Shown: piece by piece, positions 39,225-48,838 of the stretch
Numbering within the stretch: the first letter of the stretch is position 1
How the letters are laid out: every line of letters starts with the position of its first letter
NCBI RefSeq assembly: GCF_028291745.1
Contig: NZ_JAQGNQ010000051.1
Location: 1 to 64,000 of the forward strand
Source: Ramlibacter sp.
GTDB lineage: Bacteria > Pseudomonadota > Gammaproteobacteria > Burkholderiales > Burkholderiaceae_C
DNA length: 64,000 bases
Reading direction: 5' to 3'
The notes under the pieces: generated by a model
What the model was told of the DNA's origin: nothing
Database searches by the model: none
The model's input: the letters and a program-made list of their open reading frames with translations, nothing else
Program-made: the position numbers and the translations under genes

Positions 39225-40301
39225 CTACTTGCTGGCCAGCTTGTCGCGATTGGCCTGCAGGCGGCGGTCCACCAGCTCCACGATGCCGTCGATCACCGGA
39301 TGGCGCAGGCCCTTCTGGCGCGCCACCAGTTGCACCAGCTTGTCGGCGCGCTCGATGTAGGCCACGCCGTTCTGCAGGGCGCGCGCCGCGGAGGCGGGAC
39401 GCGTCAGGCTCTCGGCGGCCGCGGCGTATTTCTCGAAGGGCACCAGGTCGGCGGGCTTGGCACCGAGCTGCACGCACAGGTCGAACACGAAGTCGTACAC
39501 CGACTTCGACTCGGCGAGGTTGCTGTGCACGGCCTCCTGCGCGGTGCGCATGCCGTCGGCCGTGATGCAGCGGTAGTTGCCCGCCAGCAGCATCGACCAC
39601 TTGGCCAGCGGCACGAAGATCGAGTCCGACAGGCGCAGCTTCACCGGCAGCTCGATCGGGCCTTCGGGCGCCTTGAAGCGCACGGCGTCGACGTCCTGTT
39701 CCAGCTGGCGCAGCAGCGCCGTGTGCTTCGGGTCGTCGAAGCGCGCCACCTTGAAGTTGGTCGGCAGCGTCACCTGCAGCACGTTGACCTGTTCGTCGGG
39801 CGGGCGCACCGCCTGCGGGTCGGGGCTGCACAGGGTCAGCAGGCCGGGATCGAACTCGTCCCACACGCTCGGGTCGGTGTAGGCGGGCTTCAGCGCGTCG
39901 GCGTCGAGGCCGGGGATGCGGCGGAGGTAGGGCAGCGGCGGCATGTTCATGATCGACATGCAGGGCACGCGGGAGCGCGCGACGGCGGACAGCAGTTCGC
40001 GCACGCCGGGCGAGCGGTACTGCGGCTCCTGCATGGCCAGGCCAACCAGGTCGTAGTCGGCGGGGTTGACGTCGCCGGTGCCGGCGGCCGAGACCTTGCC
40101 GGGCAGCGCGCGCGAGTCGATCACCACCTGCTCCTTGCGGCCACGCACCGGCATGCGCACGCGAAAGCCTTCGGTGTTGATCAGGTCGGCCTCGGCGGGC
40201 AGGCACACCAGCTTGACCTCGTGGCCGGCGAACAGCAGCTTGGAGGCCAGCAGGGAGCCGTACGAGGCGCCGAGGATCAGGATCTTGCGGGGGGTGGTCA
40301 T
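39225..40301 (-). CDS. Ketopantoate reductase-like NAD(P)-binding protein (358 aa)
   Basis: N-terminal Rossmann fold KILILGASYGSLLASKLLFAGHEV, followed by KWSMLLAGNYRCIT, where ketopantoate reductases carry the catalytic Lys and Asn (K-W..L..N). The C-terminal domain is helical. Substrate unknown; longer than PanE (about 300 aa), so it is probably not the pantothenate enzyme. ATG 40301 is preceded by GGAGACACCC. Confidence 0.75.
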   Translation of the reverse strand: MTTPRKILILGASYGSLLASKLLFAGHEVKLVCLPAEADLINTEGFRVRMPVRGRKEQVVIDSRALPGKVSAAGTGDVNPADYDLVGLAMQEPQYRSPGVRELLSAVARSRVPCMSIMNMPPLPYLRRIPGLDADALKPAYTDPSVWDEFDPGLLTLCSPDPQAVRPPDEQVNVLQVTLPTNFKVARFDDPKHTALLRQLEQDVDAVRFKAPEGPIELPVKLRLSDSIFVPLAKWSMLLAGNYRCITADGMRTAQEAVHSNLAESKSVYDFVFDLCVQLGAKPADLVPFEKYAAAAESLTRPASAARALQNGVAYIERADKLVQLVARQKGLRHPVIDGIVELVDRRLQANRDKLASK

Positions 40302-40598
40302 GGGTGTCTCCTTCTTTTGTGCAGCTCAAGTCGCGTGGGCGGGATCAGCCCGGCCGAAGACTACGCCCGCGGGAACGCGCATCCAAGGCTAAACGCTTTT
40401 GCCCGAAAGCGATGGATTGCGGCGCGTGCTGCACTGCGGCATGCATGCCGGCGGCGATCAGCGCTTTCCCTTGCTGGACGCGGGAGCACTTCCGCGCGTT
40501 AATAAAGTTACGTGCGTTCAGTTGCCGCACGGGCCGCGACGGTCGCTTCATCGGCGCTTTACGGCCGGGGTCCAGTCTCCAGACTCGAGGGCCAAGCC

Positions 40599-42569
40599 AT
40601 GAAGTCTCGCCACATGAGCGCCATGCACGCCATCAGCCATCGCCGCCCCTGGTACGCCCTGCGCTGGCTGGGCCTGCTGCTGCTGTTGTGCGCCGCGGCG
40701 GCCGCGTCCGCGCAGCAGGCGGGGGACCCGCCCGGGCGCGTGGCCGTGGTCACCTTCCGTCAGGGCAGCGTCGTCTACGCGCCGCAGGGCGACGAGGAAT
40801 GGGTGGAGCTGCCGCAGAACCGGCCGCTCACCGGCGGCGACCGCCTCTGGACCGACCGTGGCGCCCGCGCCGAGCTGCAGATGGGAAGCGCCACCCTGCA
40901 CGTGGACGGCGAGAGCCACCTGGGACTGAGCGACGTGGACGAGCGCGCGGCGCAGTTCATCCTGCAGCAGGGCTCGATCAATACGCGGGTGCGCGACCTC
41001 GCGACCGGCGAGAACTTCGAGGTGGGCACGCCCAACCTCGCCTTCCGTGCCCTGCAACCGGGCGACTATCGCATCGACGTCGACGCGCAGACCGGCGAGA
41101 CCCGGGTCACGGTGCAAAGCGGCCTTGCCCAGGTGTTCGGCGAAGGCGGCGCGCAGGTGATCCAGATGGGCGCCGGCCAGCAACTGAGTTTCGCCGGCCG
41201 CTTCCTGGCGCAGGTGCAGCACCCGGGCTATGCGATCGACGACTTCAGCCTGTGGGCGGCCGAGCGCAACCGGCAGGAGGATCAGTCGATCGCCGCGCGT
41301 CACGTGCCGCGCGGCGTGGTGGGCTATAACGAGCTCGATCCCTTCGGCCAGTGGGCCCAGGACCCGAACTACGGGGACGTGTGGTATCCGCAGGTGCCGG
41401 TGGCCGATTGGGCGCCGTACCGCTATGGCCACTGGGAATGGATAGCGCCTTGGGGCTGGACCTGGATCGACGACGCCCCCTGGGGCTTCGCGCCCTTCCA
41501 CTACGGCCGCTGGGCCATGATAGGCAACCGCTGGGCCTGGGTGCCGGGACGCCTGACCGTGCGCCCGGTGTATTCGCCCGCCCTGGTGGAGTTCCTCGGT
41601 GACGGCTCCGGCATCGCCGGCTCGCCCGAGGTCGGCTGGTATCCGCTGGCGCCGGGCGAGGCCTGGTACCCGGTGTATGGCACGAGCGTGGCGTACCTGA
41701 ACTTCGTCAACTTCAACATCAACCTGCGCGGGCAGCCGCGCGGCGCGCACCATCACTTCTGGCGCAATCGTCCGTTCGCGGTGACTGCCATGGGGCAGGA
41801 CGACTTCCGTCATGGTCGCGCGGTGGATCGGCACCGGCAGCAGGTGCAGCCGCATTTCCTCGGCAGCGCGCAGGTCGGCGTGGTGCCCGGCCGACCAGAC
41901 CCGCGCTGGCGGCGCGCGGAAGACCAGCAACGCGGATCGCAACTGGCGCCCGCGGCCAACGGCCTGGCCACGCTGCCGCACCCGTTGCCGGGCGGCCGCG
42001 AAGCCGCCGCGCCAGCCGTGCGCGACCAGTTCCGCGCCGAGCAGGAGCAGCGTCGCCTGCAGCGCGATGCCGAACGCACCGCCCGCGAGCAGCAGCGGCA
42101 GCAGGAAGTCGTGCGCCAGCAAGGCGATGTGCGCGCCCAGCGCGAACAGATCCTGCGCCAGCAGCAGGAGCAGGCGGGTCGCATCGGCGGCGCGCCGCGG
42201 GGGCAGCGCGGTGTGGTGCAGGCCCCGCAGCCGGACCCTGCCCAGCGCGAGGCGTGGCTGCGCCAGCGGGAGCAGGACCGCGCCCAACGCCAGGCCGTGC
42301 AGCCGCCGCCCCGTGGCTTGGTGCAGCAACCGGTGCAACCGGTCGTGCAGCCGCGGCAGAACCACGTCGCGCCGGAGCACCCGATGCAGTTCGCAGCCCC
42401 CCAGCAGCATCTGCAAATGCCGCCGCCGCAAATGCAACAACCGCTGATGCAGCAGCCCCACGTGCAGCACGCCGCGCCGATCGCTCGCAGCGAGGGCGGC
42501 TGGCAGCGCGAGGGCGATGCGGAAGGCGTGCACCAGGGCGGAAACGGCGGCGGGCACTGGCGCCACTGA
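40599..42569 (+). CDS. Secreted FecR-domain/DUF6600 protein with Gln-rich tail (656 aa)
   Basis: Signal peptide at about residues 1-38 (ALRWLGLLLLLCAAAAASA). A FecR-like beta domain (FRQGSVVYAPQGDEEWVELP, TPNLAFRALQPGDYRIDV) follows. The DUF6600 region has repeated aromatic units (WAPYRYGHWEWIAPWGWTWI, FHYGRWAMIGNRWAWVPG), then HHHFWRNRPF, and from about residue 450 a low-complexity tail of Gln, Arg, Pro and His with coiled-coil potential. Function unknown; periplasmic or surface location is expected. No ECF sigma gene is adjacent, so it is not an ordinary FecR. SD GAGG eight bases before ATG 40599. In the 297-base gap upstream I see nothing I can name. Confidence 0.82.
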   Translation: MKSRHMSAMHAISHRRPWYALRWLGLLLLLCAAAAASAQQAGDPPGRVAVVTFRQGSVVYAPQGDEEWVELPQNRPLTGGDRLWTDRGARAELQMGSATLHVDGESHLGLSDVDERAAQFILQQGSINTRVRDLATGENFEVGTPNLAFRALQPGDYRIDVDAQTGETRVTVQSGLAQVFGEGGAQVIQMGAGQQLSFAGRFLAQVQHPGYAIDDFSLWAAERNRQEDQSIAARHVPRGVVGYNELDPFGQWAQDPNYGDVWYPQVPVADWAPYRYGHWEWIAPWGWTWIDDAPWGFAPFHYGRWAMIGNRWAWVPGRLTVRPVYSPALVEFLGDGSGIAGSPEVGWYPLAPGEAWYPVYGTSVAYLNFVNFNINLRGQPRGAHHHFWRNRPFAVTAMGQDDFRHGRAVDRHRQQVQPHFLGSAQVGVVPGRPDPRWRRAEDQQRGSQLAPAANGLATLPHPLPGGREAAAPAVRDQFRAEQEQRRLQRDAERTAREQQRQQEVVRQQGDVRAQREQILRQQQEQAGRIGGAPRGQRGVVQAPQPDPAQREAWLRQREQDRAQRQAVQPPPRGLVQQPVQPVVQPRQNHVAPEHPMQFAAPQQHLQMPPPQMQQPLMQQPHVQHAAPIARSEGGWQREGDAEGVHQGGNGGGHWRH

Positions 42570-42599
42570 CGCGCATGCGCCGGCCCGAAGCGACACCGC

Positions 42600-42682
42600 A
42601 TGTCATTGCGGGCTTGACCCGCAATCCACGACGGCGCTCATAGGGGCGCCGCATGGATCCCGGGTCAAGCCCGGGATGACAT
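42600..42682. repeat. Family B palindromic repeats, cluster 4
   Basis: ATGTCATTGCGGGCTTGACC...CAATCCA then ATGGATCCCGGGTCAAGCCC...GATGACAT. It separates two converging genes (40599-42569 and 42709-44763). Confidence 0.8.
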
Positions 42683-42708
42683 CCTTCGGCTTCGGGCGGT
42701 GCGAACGT

Positions 42709-44763
42709 TCAGGCCTCTTCCTTCACCTTGTACTGCGACGCCAGCTGCGTCTGCAGGTTGGGCGGCACCGGCTCGTAGTGGCTGAAGGCGATGGTGTAGC
42801 GGCCCTGGCCGCCGGTGAGTGAATTCAGGCGCGTCTGGTAGCTCGAAAGCTCCGACAGCGGCGCCTGCGCCAGCACCGTCAGCGCGCCCTCGGTGTCCGC
42901 GCGCGTGCCGCTCACCTGGCCACGCCGCGAGGCGAGGTCGCCGGTGATGTCGCCCATGTTGTCTTCCGGGGCGGCGATCTCCACGTCGACGATCGGCTCC
43001 AGCAGGCAGGGACGCGCCGCCTGCACGGCCGCCACCAGCGCCTTCTTGGCGGCGGTGACGAAGGCGATCTCCTTGCTGTCCACGGTGTGGCTCTTGCCGT
43101 CGTAGACCACGCACTTCAGGTCCACCACCGGATAGCCCGCCACCACGCCTTCCTCCATCGCCTGCCGCACGCCCTTTTCGACGGCGGGCATGAAGTTGTG
43201 GGGAATGGCGCCGCCCTTGACCTCGTCGACGAACAGGAAACCGGTGCCGCGCGGCAGCGGCTCGATGCGCAGGTACACCTCGCCGAACTGGCCGGCGCCA
43301 CCCGTCTGCTTCTTGTGGCGGTGATGGCCCTCCGCCGCGGCGGTGATCGTTTCGCGGTAGGCAATACGCGGGGGCCGCGTGTCGACCTGGCAGTTGTGCA
43401 CGTCGGCCAGGCGATCCAGCAGCGTGCGCAGGTGCAGCTCGCCCAGCCCGTAGACCACCGTCTCGTTGGTGCTGGCCACGTGGTCCACGTGCAGGCAGGG
43501 GTCCTCGCTCACCAGCTTCAGCAGGATGTCGTGCAGCCGCTGTTCGTCACCGCGCCGCTTGGGCGAGATCGCGAGCCCGTGCACGGGCAGCGGGAACTGC
43601 AAAGGCTTGAGGTGGATGTGCGAGTCTTCGGCGGCGTCGTGCAGTACCGCGTCGTAATGCAGCTCCTCCACCTTGGCGATCGCGCACAGGTCGCCCGGCA
43701 CCGCCTTTGCCACCTCCTGCAGCTCCTTGCCTTGCAGCATGAAGAGGTGGCCGACCTTGAAAGGGCGCCGGCCGTCTCCCACGTACAGCTGGCTGTCGCG
43801 CGTGATGGTGCCCTGGTGCACGCGGATCACGCCCATCTTGCCGACGTAAGGGTCCTGCGTGATCTTGAAGACGTGGGCCAGCACGTGCTTGTCGGCATCG
43901 GGCAGCGCACGGATCGGCTTTGCCGCATCGCCCTCGCCTTCGAGAAAGGCCGGCGGATTGCCCTCGCTCGGATCGGGCAGCAAGCGCTCGATGACATCCA
44001 GCAACTCCGGCACGCCGGCGCCGGTGCGCGCGGAGACGAAGCAGATCGGCACCAGGTGGCCTTCGCGCAGCGCCTGCTCCAGGGGCGCGTGCAGCTCGGA
44101 GGGATCGACGTCGCCGTCGTTCAGATAGCGCTCGACGAAAGCGGCGTCGACTTCCACCACCTGTTCGACCAGCGCGCGATGCGCCGCCGCCACCGAGGAG
44201 AAGTCCGGTGGCGGGCCGTCGTCGTCCATCTTCCAGAAGCAATCGAGCACCCGCTCGCCTTTTTGCGAGGGCAGGTTCACCGGCAGGCACTCGCGCCCGA
44301 ACGCAGCCTGGATTTCACCGACCAGCGCTTCCAGGTTCACGCCCTGGGCGTCGATGCGATTGACGATGATGATTCGGTCCCGCTCGCGCTGCTGCGCCCA
44401 CTCCATCATCCGCACGGCCATCGGTTCGACACCGGTGGCCGCGTTGATGACGATGGCCGCCGTCTCCACCGCCTCCAGTGCGGGCAGCGACTGGCCGAGG
44501 CAGTCGCCGGCACCGGGGGTGTCGATCAGGTGGGTGGTGATGTCACGGTGGGTGAAGTGCAGCAGCGTCGCATTGAGCGAGCGCAGCGCCTTCTTCTCGA
44601 GGGGGTCGTGGTCGGACACCGTGCTGCCCTTTTCCACGCTGCCGGGTGCGCCCACCGCCCCGGCCTTCCACAGCAAGGCTTCGGCCAGGCTGGTCTTGCC
44701 CGCGGCGCTCGGACCCACGAGGGCCACGGTGCGCCGTGAGGCGATCTCGCGATGAGTAGCCAC
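42709..44763 (-). CDS. Elongation factor G-like GTPase (684 aa)
   Basis: EF-G-related translational GTPase of the second (non-essential, EF-G2-like) type. G1 is GPSAAGKT, G3 DTPGAGD, and the G4 position reads NRID instead of NKxD. Domains II (VFKITQDPYVGKMGVIRVHQG), III-V (TGGAGQFGEVYLRIEPL, the domain IV entry) and a C-terminal domain V follow. The real FusA is expected elsewhere in the str operon. GTG 44763 is chosen because GGAGG lies five bases before it; the open frame goes further upstream. Confidence 0.88.
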   Translation of the reverse strand: MATHREIASRRTVALVGPSAAGKTSLAEALLWKAGAVGAPGSVEKGSTVSDHDPLEKKALRSLNATLLHFTHRDITTHLIDTPGAGDCLGQSLPALEAVETAAIVINAATGVEPMAVRMMEWAQQRERDRIIIVNRIDAQGVNLEALVGEIQAAFGRECLPVNLPSQKGERVLDCFWKMDDDGPPPDFSSVAAAHRALVEQVVEVDAAFVERYLNDGDVDPSELHAPLEQALREGHLVPICFVSARTGAGVPELLDVIERLLPDPSEGNPPAFLEGEGDAAKPIRALPDADKHVLAHVFKITQDPYVGKMGVIRVHQGTITRDSQLYVGDGRRPFKVGHLFMLQGKELQEVAKAVPGDLCAIAKVEELHYDAVLHDAAEDSHIHLKPLQFPLPVHGLAISPKRRGDEQRLHDILLKLVSEDPCLHVDHVASTNETVVYGLGELHLRTLLDRLADVHNCQVDTRPPRIAYRETITAAAEGHHRHKKQTGGAGQFGEVYLRIEPLPRGTGFLFVDEVKGGAIPHNFMPAVEKGVRQAMEEGVVAGYPVVDLKCVVYDGKSHTVDSKEIAFVTAAKKALVAAVQAARPCLLEPIVDVEIAAPEDNMGDITGDLASRRGQVSGTRADTEGALTVLAQAPLSELSSYQTRLNSLTGGQGRYTIAFSHYEPVPPNLQTQLASQYKVKEEA

Positions 44764-44882
44764 AAGGCCCTCCTGCAACACATGGGAAGGCCATGCTACG
44801 GCGCGCCTTCGTGTGTCGCAACGCCTGCAACTCGACCGTGAGGGCAGGGGCTTTCCCTGAGACCCGAACTGGCCGATCGGTG

Positions 44883-45728
44883 TCAGCCGAGCCGCAACGC
44901 GGCAATGCCGGCCAGGATCGCGGCCGTGCCCAGCGCCCGCCGGGGCGTAAACGCCTCGTGCAGTTGCCAGGCGCCGATCAGGGCGGCAAACAGCACCGAA
45001 GTTTCGCGCAGGGCGGCAATGGTGGCCACCGGCGCGCGCGTCATGGCCCACAGCGCGATGCCATAGGAGCCCAGCGAGGCGGCGGCGCCCAGCGACGCGA
45101 CCGGCGCGCGCCGCAGCGCATGCGCGCGCACGGCCGGCCAGCCGCGCCGGGCCAGCACCAGCATACCGAAGGGCAAGCCGTTCAGCAGGAACACCATGGC
45201 CACGTAGCCCACCGCATTGCCGCTGACGCGCACGCCATGGCCGTCGATCACGGTATAGAGCGCGATCACTCCTGCGTTGGCCAGCGCCAGCATGACCGCG
45301 CGGCCGGACTCCAGCCCGTGGCGCGACAGGCCGAGCACGAGCACGCCGCAGCTCACGCCCAGCACACCGATCCAGCCGACCGTCGAGAGCGGCTCACCGA
45401 AAGCCGCAACCGAAGTCATTGCCACCAGCAGCGGCGCCGCCCCCCGCATCAAGGGATAGGTCAGCGCCAGTTCGCCATGGCGATAGGCCGCCGTCAGCAG
45501 GCCGTAGTAGCCGACGTGCAGCGTCGCGCTAGCGATCAGCCAGGGCCAGGCGCTCGTGGCGGGGAGGCCGGCGGCCAGCAGCAGAGGCAGCGCGAACACT
45601 GCACCGATGAGGTTGAGCAGCGCCGTGTCCAGCGCCTTGTCGGCCGCCGATTTGACCAGCGCATTCCAGCCCGCGTGCAGCAGGGCGCCAAAGAGCACCG
45701 CCAGGGCGACCGGCCAGGTCAGGTTCAT
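44883..45728 (-). CDS. DMT (EamA) family transporter (281 aa)
   Basis: Ten-helix drug/metabolite transporter with two EamA repeats: GALLHAGWNALVKS at the start, and GSYGIALWAMTRAPVATIAALRETSVLFAALIG in the second half. No substrate can be read. Divergent from the glutamylation operon that begins 108 bases away, so it could serve that operon; inference only. Confidence 0.85.
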   Translation of the reverse strand: MNLTWPVALAVLFGALLHAGWNALVKSAADKALDTALLNLIGAVFALPLLLAAGLPATSAWPWLIASATLHVGYYGLLTAAYRHGELALTYPLMRGAAPLLVAMTSVAAFGEPLSTVGWIGVLGVSCGVLVLGLSRHGLESGRAVMLALANAGVIALYTVIDGHGVRVSGNAVGYVAMVFLLNGLPFGMLVLARRGWPAVRAHALRRAPVASLGAAASLGSYGIALWAMTRAPVATIAALRETSVLFAALIGAWQLHEAFTPRRALGTAAILAGIAALRLG

Positions 45729-45836
45729 GCGCTGGGAGCGAACGGCATGCGCGGATCATCGCCCAAACGGCCCCGCTCGCCGCCCAGAAGCGCTAGCATT
45801 TTCCCGGGGCGGCTGTGCTCCGCAGGGAGACCCGAT

Positions 45837-47198
45837 TTGGCGAACACCACGACGCACCCCGCGATCGAGAAGCTGCGCAAGGCAGGGGCCACCAAGGTGA
45901 AGGTGGCGGTCAGCGACATCGATGGCGTGCTGCGGGGCAAGTACCTGCATATCGACAAGTTCGAAGGCGCGGCGGAGGGCGGCTTCGGTTTCTGCGACGT
46001 CGTGCTGGGCTGGGACATGCTGGACGTGACCTACGACAACACCACGGTCACCGGCTGGCAGCATGGCTATCCCGACGCGCTGGCGCGCATCGACCTGGGC
46101 ACCGCGCGCAACGTGCCCTGGGACAACAACGTGCCCTTTTTCCTGGGCGAGTTCGTCAATGCCGACAACTCGCCGCATCCGCTGTGCCCGCGCCAGACCT
46201 TGAAGCGCGTGCTGGCGCGCGCCGAGAAGCTCGGCTTCCAGCCCATGTGCGGGATGGAATTCGAGTGGTTCAATTTCCGCGAAACGCCGCAGAGCTGGGC
46301 CGAGAAGAACGGCCAGCCGCCGCAGACGATCACGCCCGGCATGTTCGGCTACTCGCTGCTGCGCATGGCCGACAACCCCGCTTATTTCAACGCGCTGATG
46401 GACGAGATGCTGGCCTTCAACGTGCCGATCGAAGGCCTGCACACCGAGACGGGGCCGGGCGTCTACGAGGTGGCCATCGCTTTCTCGCCGGCGCTGGAGC
46501 AGGCCGACCGCGCGATCCTGTTCAAGACCGGCGCGCGCGAAATCGCCAAGCGCTTCGGCATCATGCCGACCTTCATGGCCAAGTGGAGCCAGAACTATCC
46601 GGGCTGCAGCGGTCACATCCACCAGAGCCTGTCGGACGGCAAGACCAACCTGTTCCACGACGCGAACGCGCCGCGCAAGATGTCGTCGCTGTTCGAAAGC
46701 TATCTGGCCGGCCAGGTCGCCTGCATGATGGAGTTCGGGCCCATGCTGTGGCCCACCATCAACAGCTACAAGCGCCTGGTCGACGGCTTCTGGGCGCCGG
46801 TCAAGCCGACCTGGGGGATCGACAACCGCACGGCCAGCTTCCGCGTGCTGGCCGGCTCGCCCAAGGCCACGCGGCTGGAGACGCGCTGCCCCGGCTCGGA
46901 CGTGAATCCCTATCTCGCGATGGCCGCCGTGCTGGCAGCCGGCCTGCACGGGGTCGAGAAGGGACTGAAGCTCACGGCGCCACCGATCACCGGCACCAAC
47001 CAGGGCGGCGAGGACGTGCCGCGGGCGCCGCGCACATTGATCGAGACCACGCGCGTCTTCCAGCAGTCCCAGATCGCCCGCGACTGGCTGGGCGACGCCT
47101 TCGTCGACCACTTCGCCGCCACCCGCGACTGGGAATGGCGGCAGTGGCAGGACGGCGTGACCGACTGGGAATTGAAACGCTACTTCGAAGTGATCTGA
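45837..47198 (+). CDS. Glutamine-synthetase-like gamma-glutamyl amine ligase (453 aa)
   Basis: GS fold with the metal Glu in MEFEWFNF, ETGPGVYEVA, the ATP-side SGHIHQSL, and the substrate Arg in NRTASFRV and ETRCPGSDVNPYLA. It lacks the NLYDLP adenylylation tyrosine of GlnA, so it is not the nitrogen-assimilation enzyme; it resembles PuuA/GlnA3/GlnA4/IpuC, which attach glutamate to polyamines or amino alcohols. TTG at 45837 is the likely start (AGGGAG seven bases before; LANTTTHPAIEK); the long frame upstream is antisense to the transporter. First gene of a five-gene operon. Confidence 0.88.
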   Translation: MANTTTHPAIEKLRKAGATKVKVAVSDIDGVLRGKYLHIDKFEGAAEGGFGFCDVVLGWDMLDVTYDNTTVTGWQHGYPDALARIDLGTARNVPWDNNVPFFLGEFVNADNSPHPLCPRQTLKRVLARAEKLGFQPMCGMEFEWFNFRETPQSWAEKNGQPPQTITPGMFGYSLLRMADNPAYFNALMDEMLAFNVPIEGLHTETGPGVYEVAIAFSPALEQADRAILFKTGAREIAKRFGIMPTFMAKWSQNYPGCSGHIHQSLSDGKTNLFHDANAPRKMSSLFESYLAGQVACMMEFGPMLWPTINSYKRLVDGFWAPVKPTWGIDNRTASFRVLAGSPKATRLETRCPGSDVNPYLAMAAVLAAGLHGVEKGLKLTAPPITGTNQGGEDVPRAPRTLIETTRVFQQSQIARDWLGDAFVDHFAATRDWEWRQWQDGVTDWELKRYFEVI

Positions 47199-47704
47199 TG
47201 GAAATCCGCCGGCTCGCCCCCGCCGATGGCCCGGCCTACCGGGCGCTGCGCCTGCGGGCGTTGCGCGAGCATCCCGATGCCTTCACCTCCAGCTACGAGG
47301 AGGACGTGCAGCAGCCGCTGCAGGTGAGCTTCGCGCGGCTCGCATCGCCGCTCTATGCCTTCTGGGGCGCCGTGCAGGGCGACGAGCTGTACGGCATGGT
47401 CGGCCTCGAGCACGAGCAGCGCGCCAAGAACCGGCACAAGGGCAGCGTGATCGGCATGTACGTCACCCCGGAAGTCACCGGGCAAGGCGTCGGCCGTGCG
47501 CTGCTGCAGGCGCTCGTTGTGCATGCGCGCGGCGCGGGCATCGCCTCGCTGGTGCTGACCGTCACCGAGGGCAACGCGCATGCGTGGCGGCTGTACGCCG
47601 GCGCCGGCTTTCGCAGCTTCGGCATCGAGCCCGATGCGATCCGCGTGGAGGGACAGCCCTTCGCCAAGAACCACATGCACCTGGACCTGAGCCAAGCACC
47701 ATGA
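47198..47704 (+). CDS. GNAT family N-acetyltransferase (168 aa)
   Basis: Acetyl-CoA-binding motif A is VIGMYVTPEVTGQGVGRALL, with VLTVTEGNAHAWRLYAGAGF (motif B) after it. It starts inside the stop of the previous gene (TGATG) and overlaps the next by ATGA, so it belongs to the operon. It may acetylate the amine or an intermediate; the target is unknown. Confidence 0.88.
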   Translation: MEIRRLAPADGPAYRALRLRALREHPDAFTSSYEEDVQQPLQVSFARLASPLYAFWGAVQGDELYGMVGLEHEQRAKNRHKGSVIGMYVTPEVTGQGVGRALLQALVVHARGAGIASLVLTVTEGNAHAWRLYAGAGFRSFGIEPDAIRVEGQPFAKNHMHLDLSQAP

Positions 47705-48834
47705 GCCTTGCCAATTTCTCCTTTCCCACCGCCGTCCAGTTCGGCGCCGGCGCCCGCAAGGAGGTGCGCAAGCACCTGCAGGAGCAGGGGCTCGCGCGGC
47801 CCCTGATCGTCACCGACCGGGCCCTGGCGGCGCTGCCGGTGCTCACCGAATTCCAGTCGCATCTGCAGGGCCTCGAGGTCGCGGTGTATGGGGGCGTGTT
47901 CGGCAATCCGACGGCAAGCCAGGTGATGGCCGGCGCGGCGGCCTACCGCGCGCACGACGCCGATTGCGTGATCGGCTTCGGCGGCGGCGCGGCGCTGGAC
48001 GTGGCCAAGGTGGTCGGCCTCGCCGCGACGCACGAAGGCGACATCATCGAGTACGCGTGGGACCATCCGAAGGTGCGATCCATCCGCGCGGCGCTGCCGT
48101 ATTTCGTTGCGCTGCCAACGACCTCCGGCACCGGCTCCGAAGTCGGCCGCTCCTCCGTGATCAGCGAGGATGCGACGCATCTGAAACGCGTGGTGTTCAG
48201 TCCGCTGATCCTGGCGAAAAAAGTGTTTGCCGATCCCGAGTTGACGCTGGGTCTGCCCGCGCACGTGACGGCCGCGACCGGCATGGACGCGCTCACGCAC
48301 AACATCGAGAGCTATCTCTCTCCGGCGTACCATCCGCTGTGCGACGGCATCGCGCTGGAAGGCACGCGCATCGCGGCCCGCTCCCTGGTGCGCGCGGTGC
48401 GCGAGCCGGCCAACCTGCAGGCGCGCAGCGACATGATGATGGCCTCCATGATGGGCGCGATCGCCTTCCAGAAGGATCTGGGCGCCGTGCACTCCTGCGC
48501 CCACGCGCTGGGCGCCGTGTGCGACCTGCACCATGGCCTGGCCAATGCGCTGATGATCGAGACCGTGCTGGCCTGGAACCTGGAGGCCGCGCCCGACAAG
48601 TTCGAGGAACTGGCACACGTCTGCCGCGTGAGCGGCGGCGGCCCGGGCCTGGTGCGCTGGCTCGGCCACCTGAAGCAGCAGGTTGGCATCACGGGCACGC
48701 TGTCTTCGCATGGCGTGAAGCAGGAGCAGATCCCGCAACTCGTGAAGATCGCGGTGCAGGACATCTGCCACCAGACCAATCCGCGACCGGTGACCGCGCA
48801 GGACTTCGAGCGGCTGTTCGCGGCCGCGATGTGA
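47701..48834 (+). CDS. Iron-containing alcohol dehydrogenase (377 aa)
   Basis: Group III (Fe) alcohol dehydrogenase: NAD-binding GFGGGAALDVAK, PTTSGTGSEVG, and metal ligands in GMDALTHNIE and AHALGAVCDLHHGLANA. In a gamma-glutamyl route it would oxidise the hydroxyl of a glutamylated amino alcohol (such as gamma-glutamylethanolamide) to the aldehyde. The overlap of start and previous stop (ATGA) supports coupled translation. Confidence 0.92.
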   Translation: MSLANFSFPTAVQFGAGARKEVRKHLQEQGLARPLIVTDRALAALPVLTEFQSHLQGLEVAVYGGVFGNPTASQVMAGAAAYRAHDADCVIGFGGGAALDVAKVVGLAATHEGDIIEYAWDHPKVRSIRAALPYFVALPTTSGTGSEVGRSSVISEDATHLKRVVFSPLILAKKVFADPELTLGLPAHVTAATGMDALTHNIESYLSPAYHPLCDGIALEGTRIAARSLVRAVREPANLQARSDMMMASMMGAIAFQKDLGAVHSCAHALGAVCDLHHGLANALMIETVLAWNLEAAPDKFEELAHVCRVSGGGPGLVRWLGHLKQQVGITGTLSSHGVKQEQIPQLVKIAVQDICHQTNPRPVTAQDFERLFAAAM

Positions 48835-48838
48835 CGCG

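Noticed and set aside
44793..45836. N-terminal extension of the glutamine-synthetase-like gene
   Set aside because: The extension is antisense to the DMT transporter and is not family-like; TTG 45837 with AGGGAG fits the family N-terminus.
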